Positions 1-11,100 are shown, counted from the stretch's first letter. The stretch is 64,000 nt of DNA from Ostrinia nubilalis (GCF_963855985.1 NC_087106.1:4323001-4387000); one strand, 5' to 3'. Notes: a model not told the origin generated them from the letters alone. Numbers and translations: made by a program.

Positions 1-39
1 TATCATTGGGCTTTGTCAGGAAGTGGTGAATCAGGCCTT
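1..39 (+). CDS. Possible 3' end of an exon of an upstream gene (partial)
   Basis: The first 39 bases are open in one frame (IIGLCQEVVNQA...) and are followed by a consensus splice donor, GTAAGT, at 40. No family can be recognised from 13 residues, and no continuing exon was found downstream. It may be chance. Confidence 0.22.
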
Positions 40-370
40 GTAAGTTTGTAAAATACTTATTATTTGACTCATGGTTTATTGTGAATTGTTGATGGTTATG
101 TTATTGTTTAAATAACGTTATATTGCACGTTTATAATAACGTTATATTGTAGGTGATTAGCAAAACTTAAGAGGTCATATTTATTAACTTGCATTTAGTA
201 GACTCCTTTCTAAAATCTATGTAGATAGGTTAACAGATCAGCTTCCATGTCTTTCCAATTAATACATACTTTCCAAATGCCTACGATCTATTTAGACCGA
301 ATCTATTGGTTTTCCTTGTTTTCTTCTGATGCTCAAATTAGTAGAAAAACTCGTGGAGTAGACAGTCATA

Positions 371-737
371 AGGGTCGAAGCACACGATGCATTGCGGCGG
401 CAGTGCGACGCCGGAGCGGTGTCGCTGCGTCATCTTACATAAAAGTATCTATGGCGGGCAGGATTATTCCGCTTTGTTCACCTGGGTGAAGAAAGTGGAA
501 TTTTTAGTGTCCTTATTTCACCTCGAATCGGAAACATTTCACCCGCCACGTGATATCACGCAGGTGAATTGATTCGACTAAATCAATCGCCTTTGTTCAT
601 CTAGGAATTCACCTGAAAAATTAAGCACCTTAGGTGAAATCCATTTTCTTCACCCATGCGAACAAAGTGGAATAATCCGACGGGCACACGAGCGAAATCA
701 TTGCGATGCGGCGCCGCAAAGCATCGTGTGCTTTGGC
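371..737. mobile_element. Foldback MITE with inverted arms
   Basis: Bases 376-400 and 711-736 are near-perfect inverted repeats (core GCACACGATGC...TTGCGGCG). Further inverted blocks lie inside, around 455-490 and 650-690 (aggattattccgctttgttc and its complement). The five bases TCATA occur at 366-370 and 738-742 and may be a target duplication. There is no coding potential; the short open frames come from the GC-rich arms. Confidence 0.6.
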
Positions 738-742
738 TCATA

Positions 743-2535
743 CAATCGTATAAAGTCGAATGTAACTTAGTAGGATATATTCCACAAAGATGCTTTTATT
801 TACAACGAACAAAGTATGAGCTTCATTTTGGAAGATTATTACAGCGTTTTTCAGTGTCATGTCATCATTGTAAGTTTGTGCAGTAATACCATTAATTCGA
901 CGTATTTGTGTCTAGGAAATGTACAATATGTGGTACAATTTTAATAATCTCAAACATTTTTAAGGCTATTTCACTCAGCGTAATAAACAAGAATAGGTAC
1001 TTAAGTACTCCCATAGTGAAAGTTATCGGAAAGGTGTTAAAATTTTATCAATATTTAAAAAAAAAATCTGTGGAGATTTATTAAAATTGTTCTATGTTTA
1101 GTAAAATTTACCGAAGTAGGAATACAACTTACGCGTAAAAAAACTTTAAAAATTATGCAAGATTACGCTATTTACAGTGTGTTATTATAAAATTTATATA
1201 AAAAAAAATTGTACATACAAAATTATACTTAAATATTGTATAATAAATGATCAACTGTCCGGTGTTTGTATTAGCTGATGGTACTTATTATACCTACCTA
1301 TTTACCCGACTGTGCCAGAAGGAAGGTTTTGTTTTTTAAATTACGTCTCCTGTATTATGACTTCCATTGACCAAATAATGGACTTAACTAGCAAGTCCAA
1401 CATTTTATTGTTTTCGGGACTTAAAACAAAGATAAACCTAGAAACAGATAAAGTTTCAATAATAATTTTATTCTGGAAACTAAGTAAGTATGGCGCTGTC
1501 CATACAAAGGGTTAACATCAGGAAAAGTGCTAATGTTGTACTTATTTCCTGGCTTACATTTGACTTCTAAATCGTAGTTCTTTTAAAATGATTTTGGGAC
1601 CAAAATAGAACCGAGTCTTGCATTTACTTCTAGATCTTGAAAATAGTTCAACACTCCATTTTTTTAACAAAACTGCCAAACTTTATTTTTATTAAAAATC
1701 TGTGCCAATAGATTTAGTTCCTTTTTTACTACCTAGTTTTTATTGACAAATTGGGGTGAAACTTAAAGTTCGGTCATTTTTACTGTGTTTTGAAAATAAT
1801 ATCATCAGCTAAAACAATCGCCTACAGTTACAATTTAAGTTTTAAATTAATCACAATCGAGAGTAGATGGATGTGTAGAAATGTGACATATCTGTATAGG
1901 CACTATTGCTAGTCAAATCTACATGTAGTGTGTACAGTGTATTATGTTTCATAGACCATGTTGTAATAAAGTTTTACATTTTTATGCGCTCTTTTATTCA
2001 AGGCATAGTCAAGGCGGATAGCCTTCTTCTTATCGTGTCGACAACAAACATACACAGTGCAGCCCAAAATTCTGCTACAAGAGTGGAGTCAGCAGCATTC
2101 ATTAAATCCTCCTGCGTGCAGTTGCTCGGGCACTCAGGGCACGAAAAAAAAAAGGGAGATTAAATTAGATTTATTTTAGTCAAAGTAAACTGGCTGGACT
2201 TGCGCCTTACCAAGTTACACTTCGTACACTTCGCATGTTTTATTATGTTAGTCTATGAATGGTTAGCCATAAGAAAGAACATCGATATAAAATTTGAGAA
2301 AAAGTAAAAATAAAAGGTCATGTCATCAATAAAAAAATAATGGCCATTAAGTAGAGCGCGAAGCCATAAAATATGAAAAGAAAGTAAATTTTTTAGGAAA
2401 CGTTCAAAAAGTTTGTAGTCAGATAAAAAAAGTAAAAAATATAAAACAAAAGAATTGAGTTTTCGTAGTAAAGCCACATTTGTTGTGATTCAAAGTTTAT
2501 TTGCGTGATTCAATTATGCATTAATTTTATTAACC
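743..2535. other. AT-rich non-coding stretch
   Basis: No supported gene, repeat or RNA was seen. An AATAAA at 1965-1970, followed by T-rich sequence, resembles a poly(A) signal, but no coding exon precedes it convincingly. Confidence 0.4.
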
Positions 2536-2865
2536 AGATTAATGGCTACATGACTAACGTTAGATTAACTTATCTACTTACGAGTACCTAGTTACCATCT
2601 GTATTGTCTTTGATAGAGAAAATAGAATCCCTGTTTTATTATACGCATGGTGTAAGTAGATAATAATGTAGCTAAGAAAGTAGGTATTCATATTTTATTT
2701 AGATTAATGGCTACATGACTAACGTTAGATTAACTTATCTACTTACGAGTACCTAGTTACCATCTGTATTGTCTTTGATAGAGAAAATAGAATCCCTGTT
2801 TTATTATACGCATGGTGTAAGTAGATAATAATGTAGCTAAGAAAGTAGGTATTCATATTTTATTT
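2536..2865. repeat. 165-bp perfect tandem duplication
   Basis: 2536-2700 and 2701-2865 are direct copies. By eye they look identical over 165 bp, which suggests a recent duplication. Non-coding. Confidence 0.85.
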
Positions 2866-2924
2866 TAATAAAGAGACGTGTAAAAGAACTTCTCAAAATC
2901 TGACTAAATTTATATAACTCAAAG

Positions 2925-3087
2925 GTGACTGACTGACTGAATAGTGACCACTAGATGGATCGGGCTGAAATTTGGCATGCAGGTAGTTGTTGTGACGTGG
3001 GCATCCGCTAAGAAAGGATTTTACGAAACTCCACCCCTAAGGGGGTAAAACGGGATCCACGCGTACAAAGTCGCGGGCGGCTGCTAG
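2925..3087 (+). mobile_element. 3' end of a Lep1-type Helitron, interrupted downstream by the mag element
   Basis: The segment carries the block gaaatttggcatgcaggta and then the tail acgcgtacaaagtcgcgggc, ending in CTAG at 3084-3087 with T following. This is the 3' CTRR|T signature of Helitrons. The same tail occurs at 22230, 23901 (reverse) and 60898. Only the 3' part is visible. Confidence 0.6.
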
Positions 3088-3121
3088 TACATAATAAGAC
3101 TTGCAGCATCATGGTGAATCT

Positions 3122-3201
3122 TGGTATATATTGTAACGCGGGTATTCTATAAACCAGTCTGGCAATAAATGTCGAACAGTATGCACGCCTTTTATTTGTC
3201 A
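3122..3201 (+). repeat. 5' LTR, 80 bp
   Basis: Starts TGGTATATATTG and ends ATTTGTCA; same sequence as 7673-7752. It contains AATAAA at 3165-3170, a possible poly(A) signal. Confidence 0.93.
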
Positions 3202-3290
3202 CTGGCGACAGGCGGACTCACGTGGTCACAAACTGACCGGGCGAAAATTGTTGTGTGCGATAAATAGCAGAAATATTGTTTTATTTTATC

Positions 3291-6200
3291 ATGGGGGGCG
3301 TGGGACGAATTCAAGAATTTGATGTGAAGTCTGGGAACTGGACAGTGTATTGTGAGCGGATAGAAATGTATTTTCTTGCGAACAAAATTGAAGATAACCT
3401 CAAATTACCCACTTTAATTGCGGTGATGGGGGAGGAAGCGTATCAATTATTGTCTACATTATCGAGTCCACAAAAACCATCGACGTTAACTTATGAAGTA
3501 GCAGTTACTCTTATGAAGAATCATCTACAACCTAAACCATCAATCTTGGCGGCACGATACTTATTTCGGCAACGGCGACAAGCAAACGGAGAATCGGTAG
3601 CTGATTACGTCACTGAGCTAAAGAGACTCGCAAAACCCTGTGATTTCGGCTCGACCCTAGAAGAAAACTTACGTGACCAAATCGTGTGTGGAATAACAAG
3701 TGAAACCACGAGACAAAGATTATTCGCGGAAGATGACTGCATAGCATTTAATCGGGCGGTCAAGTTGGCGGTAACATTGGAAACGGCCGAAAAAAATGCA
3801 TGCGCTGTCGATCGCGACATTAGTTCGACAGTCACGGTGAATAAGATCCAGAATAACTTAAAGTGCATGGCGTGCGGAGATAACGGACATAAGACAGAAA
3901 ACTGTAAATATAAAAACTTCGAGTGCAGTTTCTGTAAGAATTTAGGCCACCTAAGAAGGATGTGTCCGGAAAAAAGTGCAAGTGCAAGACCCGAAATGAC
4001 GAGGGCGCCTAACAATTACCAACCACGGGGAGTGACCTTCACTGGAAGGGGTCGCGGGGGATGGCGTGGAAGGCGTAGCGGCAACGGTGGCGCAGCAACG
4101 ACGCGCGGAAAAAGCGGCGGCCAAGCCGGACATGTTTCCGGGAGCGACCGGAACGCGGACACGTACTGGGTGCATCAGCACGGCGGCAGCGGCACGGGAG
4201 AGGACAATTACGACGACGGCTGCTTTGCGTCGATACCAGGGGTCGACGACAAAGAAAGCGATGACGAGGATGACGAGCAACCGATGTATCAAATGTCTAT
4301 AAGTAAATACAGACCGGTATGTATCACTCTTTTAGTACAGAAGAAGTCTTTAAACATGGAAATAGATACCGGTTCTGCCTTGTCTTGTATTAGTTCTATT
4401 ACTTATCAGACCAACTATAGTAACTTGCCTCTTCATTCTTGTCAATTAAAATTAAAATTTTATAATGGTTCTATAATTCAACCACTTGGCTATATCAAAG
4501 TGGAAGTAAAATATAAAAACATAAGTAAACAATTGGATTTGTATGTAATAAATAACGGCACTACCACTCTGCTAGGTCGTCAATGGCTCTCAGAATTAAA
4601 TATCGAAATACCTAAAATAAATGTAAACAATGTGAACATCGCAAGAAAAGACAATAATAATAAACAATTGAATGAAATAATTTCCAGGCATGAGTCATTG
4701 TTCGACGGGACACTGGGTCGCTTCGCGGGGCCGGCGGTGCAGCTGCACGTGCGCGAGGGCGCGGAGCCCGTGTTCTGCCGCGCGCGGCCCGTGCCGTACG
4801 CGCTGCGCCCGCGCGTCGACGCCGAGCTCGACGCCATGCTGCGCGCCGGCGTCATCGAGCCCGTGGAGCGCTCCGACTGGGCCACTCCTCTGGTGATCGC
4901 GAGGAAGTCGGATGGCGGTATACGTCTATGTGCGGACTATAAGGTAACCTTGAATCGTGTCTTGATGGTCGACAGATACCCGGTTCCAAAAGTTGAGGAC
5001 TTGTTTAGTGACCTATGTGGGAACGAATATTTTACTAAATTAGATCTCTCTCAAGCCTATAATCAGCTGATCCTCGATGAGTCATCTAGAAAGTACACAG
5101 TTATTAACACCCATCGAGGACTGTTCAAATACAACCGTTTGGTGTACGGTCTTTCTTCGAGCCCAGGAATTTTTCAAAAGTTTATGGAAAATCTTTTTAA
5201 AGGTATGTCAGATGTAGTCATATTTTACGACGATATTTTAATCAAAAGCAAAAATATAATTAGTCACTTAAAAACTATTGAGCAAGTTTTAGAAATTTTA
5301 CAGACCAACGGGCTTAAAATTAAAAAGAGTAAATGCAATTTCTTATCAGAACATGTAGAATATCTAGGATTTATTATAGATAAGAAGGGCCTAAGAACCA
5401 ATCCCGACAAAATTAAACCAATAATTGACATGCCTCCGCCACGGAATACTACGGAATTAAAATCATTTTTAGGCATGGTGAACTTTTATGGGAAATTTGT
5501 TAAAAACCTTGCATCATATTTATCACCACTGTATAACTTATTAAAGAAAGGGAAACACTATTACTGGGGAAAAGAGGAAAATAATTATTTTTTGAGGATT
5601 AAAAAATTACTATGCAGTACAAGCGTATTAGTACATTATAATATAGCGTGGCCGACTGTAGTGACGTGCGACGCCAGCGCGCACGGGCTGGGCGCGGTGC
5701 TGGCGCAGCGCGCGCCGGACGGCTCGGAGCGGGTGGTCGCGTACGCGTCGCGCGCACTCACTTCGGCGGAAAGAAATTACAGTCAGATTCATAAAGAGGC
5801 ACTAGCGATTATATTTTCTGTAGAGAAATTCCATCAATATTTGTACGGGAGAAAGTTTATATTACGCACAGACCACAAACCCCTAGTGAGCATATTTGGC
5901 CCTAATGTAGGAATACCTACCACGGCGGCGAGTCGCCTTCAAAGATGGGCTATCAAACTTTCAGCTTATGATTTCAAAATCGAATATATTAATACCGACA
6001 AAAACACAGCCGATTCTCTCTCGCGCTTAATTAAAACTCACAAAGATGACACCGTTGCCACGGAAGAAAAACTTCCCGAGCAAACATATTTACATTTTGC
6101 TACTGAAGCGCTCTTATTGGACTATAAAATCTTAAAGAAAGAAACTTCATCTGATCCCATACTAAGTAGGGTAAGGAGCTATATCACGGATGGTTGGCCT

Positions 6201-7493
6201 GCTGATGTAGAATTAAAAGAGCTTAAACCTTATTTGAATAGAAAAAACGAGTTGTATTGCGAACTAGGGTGCATTATGTGGGGTCACCGCGTTGTCATCC
6301 CAGCTTCCTGTAGAAATAGAGTAATAGATGAGTTGCATGATTCACACATGGGCATAGTTAAAACAAAAGCATTAGCCCGCAGCTACGTGTGGTGGCCCGG
6401 CGTGGACGAGGCGGTGGAGGCGGCGTGCCGGCGATGCGCCGTATGCGCCAGCGTGGCGGACGCGCCGCCGGCGCACGCGCCGAGTCCCTGGCCATGGCCT
6501 GACCGCCCATGGTCTAGGCTGCATCTGGATTTCTTAGGGCCCATGTTTGGCACGACTTACCTAATAGTGGTAGATGCATGCTCAAAGTGGATCGAGGCTA
6601 TAAAAATGAAAAGTACTACCGCCGGAGCAGTCATCTCAGTTTTACGCGACATGTGGGCGAGGTTCGGCCTACCAAAACAGGTGGTTAGCGACAATGGACC
6701 CCCGTTTACGAGTACTGAATTTGACAGCTTTTTGAAGAATAATGGCATAGACCACATTTTTTCAGCACCGTATCATCCCGCTTCCAATGGAGCAGCTGAA
6801 AATTCGGTTAAAATATGTAAACGAGTTATAAAAAAGGCTATTAAACAGAAGGTAGATATAGATACGGCCCTAAATAGGTTTTTACTTGCTTACAGAAACA
6901 CTGAACATTATACAACGGGCGACAGTCCTGCCAAAATTCTCTTAGGTAGGAATCTACGTATGCGTTTAGATAGACTAAAACCTGACCGCTCGGGACGTGT
7001 CGTTGACAAGCAGGTAAGGGAAAACGGCGATTGTACACTGATACGACAACGTCAGCTCCGTCAAGGCGATGATGTTTGGTGTCGTGATTTTCGTTCCCGG
7101 GACAAATGGATCCCCGGTGAGGTATCAAAAATTTTAGGCAATACAGATTATAGGGTAAAGTGTGTTAATGGAACCGAGGTACATAGGCACGTCGACCAAT
7201 TAAGGCGTAGGGTATCCGAGGCACCTGACAGTAGAGGTATACCGCCAACGCGCAGAGCGAGTTCCCTGGTGGTCCCCGTGACTGAGAGGGAGGGGAGTGT
7301 ACCAGAGGAGCGCTCCTCTTCTTCCTCGGAGGAGATGGCGCCGGCGTCACCTGACGTAACAAAGTCACCGGAACAAATAAGCGAACCCAGTGTACCAATA
7401 GTGGAAAGTAGTGTTTCGCCCCTAGAGAATGTAAGACCTAATAAACGTTTAATTAAACGCCCTGTACGATACGGTTGGGACGAATATTGTTAA
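3291..7493 (+). CDS. Gag-Pol polyprotein of mag-type retrotransposon
   Basis: A single frame of 1400 codons from the ATG at 3291 (context ATCATGG); a TTG 15 bases upstream is not a likely start. Visible in order: Gag; two CCHC zinc knuckles at about residues 191-224 (CMACGDNGHKTENC and CSFCKNLGHLRRMC); retropepsin with DTG near 359; reverse transcriptase with LDLSQAY near 583 and FYDD near 645; RNase H starting near 790 (CDASAHGLGAVLA) with TDHKP; integrase HHCC zinc finger near 1013-1055; and the D,D,E triad near 1079, 1133 and 1169. Every catalytic motif is present and no frameshift or stop breaks it, so it may be functional. Gag and Pol share one frame, as in mag. Three short stretches (about 4700-4890, 5650-5765, 6375-6500) are extremely GC-rich against an AT-rich background. 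Confidence 0.96.
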   Translation: MGGVGRIQEFDVKSGNWTVYCERIEMYFLANKIEDNLKLPTLIAVMGEEAYQLLSTLSSPQKPSTLTYEVAVTLMKNHLQPKPSILAARYLFRQRRQANGESVADYVTELKRLAKPCDFGSTLEENLRDQIVCGITSETTRQRLFAEDDCIAFNRAVKLAVTLETAEKNACAVDRDISSTVTVNKIQNNLKCMACGDNGHKTENCKYKNFECSFCKNLGHLRRMCPEKSASARPEMTRAPNNYQPRGVTFTGRGRGGWRGRRSGNGGAATTRGKSGGQAGHVSGSDRNADTYWVHQHGGSGTGEDNYDDGCFASIPGVDDKESDDEDDEQPMYQMSISKYRPVCITLLVQKKSLNMEIDTGSALSCISSITYQTNYSNLPLHSCQLKLKFYNGSIIQPLGYIKVEVKYKNISKQLDLYVINNGTTTLLGRQWLSELNIEIPKINVNNVNIARKDNNNKQLNEIISRHESLFDGTLGRFAGPAVQLHVREGAEPVFCRARPVPYALRPRVDAELDAMLRAGVIEPVERSDWATPLVIARKSDGGIRLCADYKVTLNRVLMVDRYPVPKVEDLFSDLCGNEYFTKLDLSQAYNQLILDESSRKYTVINTHRGLFKYNRLVYGLSSSPGIFQKFMENLFKGMSDVVIFYDDILIKSKNIISHLKTIEQVLEILQTNGLKIKKSKCNFLSEHVEYLGFIIDKKGLRTNPDKIKPIIDMPPPRNTTELKSFLGMVNFYGKFVKNLASYLSPLYNLLKKGKHYYWGKEENNYFLRIKKLLCSTSVLVHYNIAWPTVVTCDASAHGLGAVLAQRAPDGSERVVAYASRALTSAERNYSQIHKEALAIIFSVEKFHQYLYGRKFILRTDHKPLVSIFGPNVGIPTTAASRLQRWAIKLSAYDFKIEYINTDKNTADSLSRLIKTHKDDTVATEEKLPEQTYLHFATEALLLDYKILKKETSSDPILSRVRSYITDGWPADVELKELKPYLNRKNELYCELGCIMWGHRVVIPASCRNRVIDELHDSHMGIVKTKALARSYVWWPGVDEAVEAACRRCAVCASVADAPPAHAPSPWPWPDRPWSRLHLDFLGPMFGTTYLIVVDACSKWIEAIKMKSTTAGAVISVLRDMWARFGLPKQVVSDNGPPFTSTEFDSFLKNNGIDHIFSAPYHPASNGAAENSVKICKRVIKKAIKQKVDIDTALNRFLLAYRNTEHYTTGDSPAKILLGRNLRMRLDRLKPDRSGRVVDKQVRENGDCTLIRQRQLRQGDDVWCRDFRSRDKWIPGEVSKILGNTDYRVKCVNGTEVHRHVDQLRRRVSEAPDSRGIPPTRRASSLVVPVTEREGSVPEERSSSSSEEMAPASPDVTKSPEQISEPSVPIVESSVSPLENVRPNKRLIKRPVRYGWDEYC

Positions 7494-7672
7494 ATATTAT
7501 AAGTGTACTTAAATACTCTGAATATGATTTTATGTTGGAGTCTATTACTATTAGAATAAGTATTAATGTAAGGTAACGTTATCACTATAGTGAGACTTAA
7601 GACAATCTACATATTGTCTATTTAGATAATTAGTCATAAGTCTAAATTAATGTTAATTAAGGGTGAAGGTGT

Positions 7673-7752
7673 TGGTATATATTGTAACGCGGGTATTCTA
7701 TAAACCAGTCTGGCAATAAATGTCGAACAGTATGCACGCCTTTTATTTGTCA
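7673..7752 (+). repeat. 3' LTR, 80 bp
   Basis: Matches 3122-3201 base for base as far as can be read, followed by the target duplication AATCT at 7753-7757. Confidence 0.93.
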
Positions 7753-7757
7753 AATCT

Positions 7758-8185
7758 CTATGAGCCTGTCTCAGGTACATTTTCCGTTCGATTCGTCCGA
7801 CCAAAATGTTTTTTTTTTATCAATATGTTCCTACAGCTTCTCGAGTCTATTACTGCCTGTGATTTATTTAGGTTTAAGTATGGGAAGCACATCAAACAGA
7901 GAACGGGCAGCAGCTCTCTCTGAAAAACATCAAACTTTTAAACTGCGACTCCAACCCGCCTGCCAAGCGTGGTGATTATGGTAAAACCCTCCACTATAGT
8001 GGAGGAGGCTCATAGTCCATTGGACTGTAAAGGGCTGTTGATGATGATGGAAAGCACGATTTTTTACAATTCTCCATTCTCCAGTCTGTCCATTCACTTA
8101 GGTACACGGGTACCTAACTCCACGTGGGTTATAAAATACGAAATAACCGCTTCGAACCGCCCCAGGCCCAGCCGTCACGCATTGA
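7758..8185. other. Intergenic sequence upstream of the putative trpl promoter
   Basis: No gene was found. A short inverted repeat (ccctccactatagtggagg) lies near 7986-8005. Confidence 0.35.
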
Positions 8186-8250
8186 GTCCTAATTGGATCT
8201 AGGGGGTAAGTGGTCTCACCCCTAGGGGGTAAGGGGTGGGGTATAAAAAG
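8186..8250 (+). promoter_or_regulatory. Putative trpl promoter: RCSI-like motif plus TATA box
   Basis: TAATTGGATCT at 8190-8200 matches the photoreceptor RCSI/P3 consensus (TAATYNRATTN) at all but one base. A TATA box (GTATAAAAAG) follows at 8241-8250, so the motif lies about 40 bases upstream of TATA, the arrangement seen in fly phototransduction promoters. GC-rich transcribed-looking sequence and a splice donor follow. Assignment to trpl rests on position and strand only. Confidence 0.55.
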
Positions 8251-8269
8251 ACAGGCGGCGAGGCCAGGC

Positions 8270-8308
8270 GCAGGAGTGGCGTCACGCCAGCCAGGGCGAG
8301 CGTTGCCT
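8270..8308 (+). other. trpl: Candidate non-coding first exon (5' UTR) of trpl
   Basis: About 30 bases after the TATA box the sequence becomes GC-rich and ends in CCT|GTGAGT, a good donor at 8309. Its acceptor partner would be the cag at 11945-11947. The start is approximate. Confidence 0.45.
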
Positions 8309-10594
8309 GTGAGTATATTTTTTGTGTTTTTGTGAAAATAAAAACAGGTAAGAAAGTGATTTTTTTTTAATTTATAAGGTAAGAGATTTAATTGTAATAT
8401 TTAAAAAATTGTACGAGTGGTTGGTTAAACATTTTTATTAAGTTCTCAATAAATTAAAGTCTTAATTAAATTATTTAAGACATTTATCTACTCAGCATTT
8501 TTTTATCTAATATTAAATGGAGAGTAAAGATGAGACTTGTTTTCTCAGAACTTAAGCAATGCATAGGGATTTTACCTGATAAACAGTAAATTTAACGGAG
8601 TACAGACATAATAAATAATAAACCATCATAATATTTGTACATGATGTAGTCATGTCATGGGTATATCATCAATACCTAACTATAGTAATTAGTGTCTGTA
8701 TGTTATTCATGCTAACTAGTAATACGAGAAATATTATTCGTCTGTCATGTGTGTTATAACGACTGAAATCTTATACCTGGGAAACAGCCTGAACCTAGTA
8801 TAATCACTTTTTCCAAACCATCGCTCATAATCAAGTTCAAACAGAATAAATAACTAGTTAACTTTATGGAAAAACCAGAGAGCAAAATACAACAATAGTT
8901 TTTTGATCAGTAGTTCCACTTAATAATCTTGATATTGGTCAAAGATACTAATATCAAATCAAAAATATTTGTTAATTTATGTCCAGTATTTTGGCACTTA
9001 TGAACGTCAAACCCTTATCCTTATCTTTTGGGCTTACCATGCAGCGCTTCCAGACAAACATACTAAGTACTTATACAGCATAATTTAATGCGTTTTTATG
9101 GTTATATAAATGTTTTCAATAATCCTCTTTGGCATAGTTTTCAAACAACGGTAGGCACAGACTGGCTTATCGAGGAGTTTTGAAAAGGTAAGCGTATTCG
9201 TTGCCAATCCGATCAACAAGTGCTTCGTAGACGTGAACAACATTCGATTATGGGCTTACGCCAATTCAATTATGGTTGTGTAATGTCATCATAACTGACG
9301 CAAAAGAAACATGTGTAGACAGTGTGACATTCGTAAATCCGTTACGAATGCCTCATCTGGGAATCAAAGTTAGGACTTTTGGTTGAGAGTCCCTGGGGAC
9401 ATCAGTGTGACATTCCTTTGTACCTAATTATTGAATGCTCCACCTGGGAATTGAAGCTGGGATCTTTCACTGGATGTCTATTAAATCCGTTTGAGGAATC
9501 ACTGATCCTGATAATACAGTTTTTACTAGTTTCCGGGTCAGGGGTCCACGTTCTTGTGACACTAAAAATTAAAACTAACCCTAACCCTAGATTAACATAG
9601 TTTTACATACTATTCACTGAGCGATTGTTTAGAAAACAATTCTGCTGAAGCACGGTAACTGAAGTGAGGCAGACGATGAATCTTGTTAGATAGGTATGTA
9701 CCTACGTGGAAATGAGGTCAATAACGATTTAAAATTAGATCTAATGAGGACTAAATAATTTATTGCTAAGACCTACATACCTAATTTACAATAATCCTAA
9801 ACTCAAACGAAATGGCCTGTAGGTGCCTAATCAACAAAAGATAGTTAAAACTTAACTATTAATTATTTTGCGGCGGGCCGGAAAGCTCGTTGAACTGCCT
9901 TGACAACTAGGTACGGCTGTAAATCTTTGTGACTAATTGTTTTAGGTTTTAGCCAAATAAATGATTCTTTATTTGACTAGTATCTACAAACACTTGTTTT
10001 AGGTCAACGCGATTCAATCTCAAGGAGGCCTTTGATTTATTGAACTTTAATTTACCTACTTATAAGCTAATAATACGACCTAAAATATTGTATTTACGTA
10101 TAAATAATATTGAGCGTTGTTTTATAATGTCTACTGACCTTAATTAATTATTGGATAAACGTTCGTTCGTTTGTGTTTATGTTAATTAATTTTCATTTCG
10201 GTCTGTCACACAAATACTTTAACGCATCCCCCTTAAAAAAAACAGGATGAAATCTGTTTTATGTTATACTAACGACCCGCCCCTGCTTCGCACTGGTACA
10301 AATTAAACTTAAAAAACTTCCTCCTAAATCACTCATCCATTATAAAAAACCGCATCAAAATCCGTTCCGTAGTTTTAAAGATCTACTAAGCATACTTACA
10401 TAGGGACAGACAGCTTTCTCAAAGAATCACTTTCTCTATTGGTGAAATGAAAACCGCATGAAAATCCATTCACTAGTTTTTCAGTTTATCGCGAACAGAC
10501 AGACGCGTATTAAAGTCATAGTGGCCATAGTCATAATGTTTTATTGCATCATGTTGGTACATACAATTAGGTCTTAAATACAATACAATACAGT

Positions 10595-10885
10595 CCCGAA
10601 AACATGAGCCCCGCCCCGTAAAGGCCTACAGGGCTCATATCAGATCTCAGAATAGCTGAAGCTGAAACAGGATCGAGAAATTAACTTTAATCTGAGTTTC
10701 TTGCGCTGCTTCTTCTCTGAGTTTCTTGCGCTGCTTCTTCTCTGAGTTTCTTGCGCTGCTTCTTCTCTGAGTTTCTTGCGCTGCTTCTTCTCAGCACTGG
10801 CCCATTTACTGTCCCGAAGCAGTGGTAGGGTTAATACTGGGACGTGTAAAAGTGCTATTTAAAAGCCTATTTGCAAAAAAAATAA
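10595..10885 (+). mobile_element. LINE/SINE-type 3' tail fragment containing a 25-bp tandem repeat
   Basis: Four perfect copies of a 25-bp unit (tctgagtttcttgcgctgct + tcttc) at 10691-10790 run into 'cagcactggccca...tgtcccgaagcagtggtaggg' and an A-rich end (aaaaaaaataaataaa). The same tail without the repeat occurs inverted at 14100-14260, so the 25-mer was amplified inside one copy. Confidence 0.6.
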
Positions 10886-11100
10886 ATAAAGAGTTATAAT
10901 CATTGTTTACTAGTCTAATCTGTCAGTACATTCGATTATGCGCTCACAATTGAATTACTGCGTAAGGTTATGTCAGATGCAAGTGGGTGACGGACGCGGA
11001 TTAGCGTTGGGAGGCTTCCACGCGTCGCACGAGTGTACATTATGCATGGATGTGTGGAATATTTGGTATTTGACATAGAAACTTAGATATTTTATACTCG

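Larger units (their letters stand above)
3117..7757 (+). mobile_element. Complete mag-clade Ty3/gypsy LTR retrotransposon
   Basis: The element runs from 3122 to 7752 and is bounded by two LTRs of only 80 bp (TG...CA) that look identical. The 5-bp duplication AATCT lies at 3117-3121 and 7753-7757. A primer-binding site starting TGGCGAC follows the 5' LTR at 3203, and a purine-rich tract (gggtgaagg) precedes the 3' LTR. One long Gag-Pol frame fills the interior. Very short LTRs are a known trait of the mag lineage first described in Bombyx mori. Intact structure and identical LTRs indicate a recent, possibly active copy. It sits just after a Helitron tail and upstream of the trpl promoter. Confidence 0.95.

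Noticed and set aside
3605..4302. Other open frames within the gag-pol region on both strands
   Set aside because: They overlap the strongly supported Gag-Pol frame and have no recognisable domains.
9571..9590. Telomere-like ctaaccctaaccctag
   Set aside because: Only two units, and insect telomeres are TTAGG; not adjacent to any telomere-type array.
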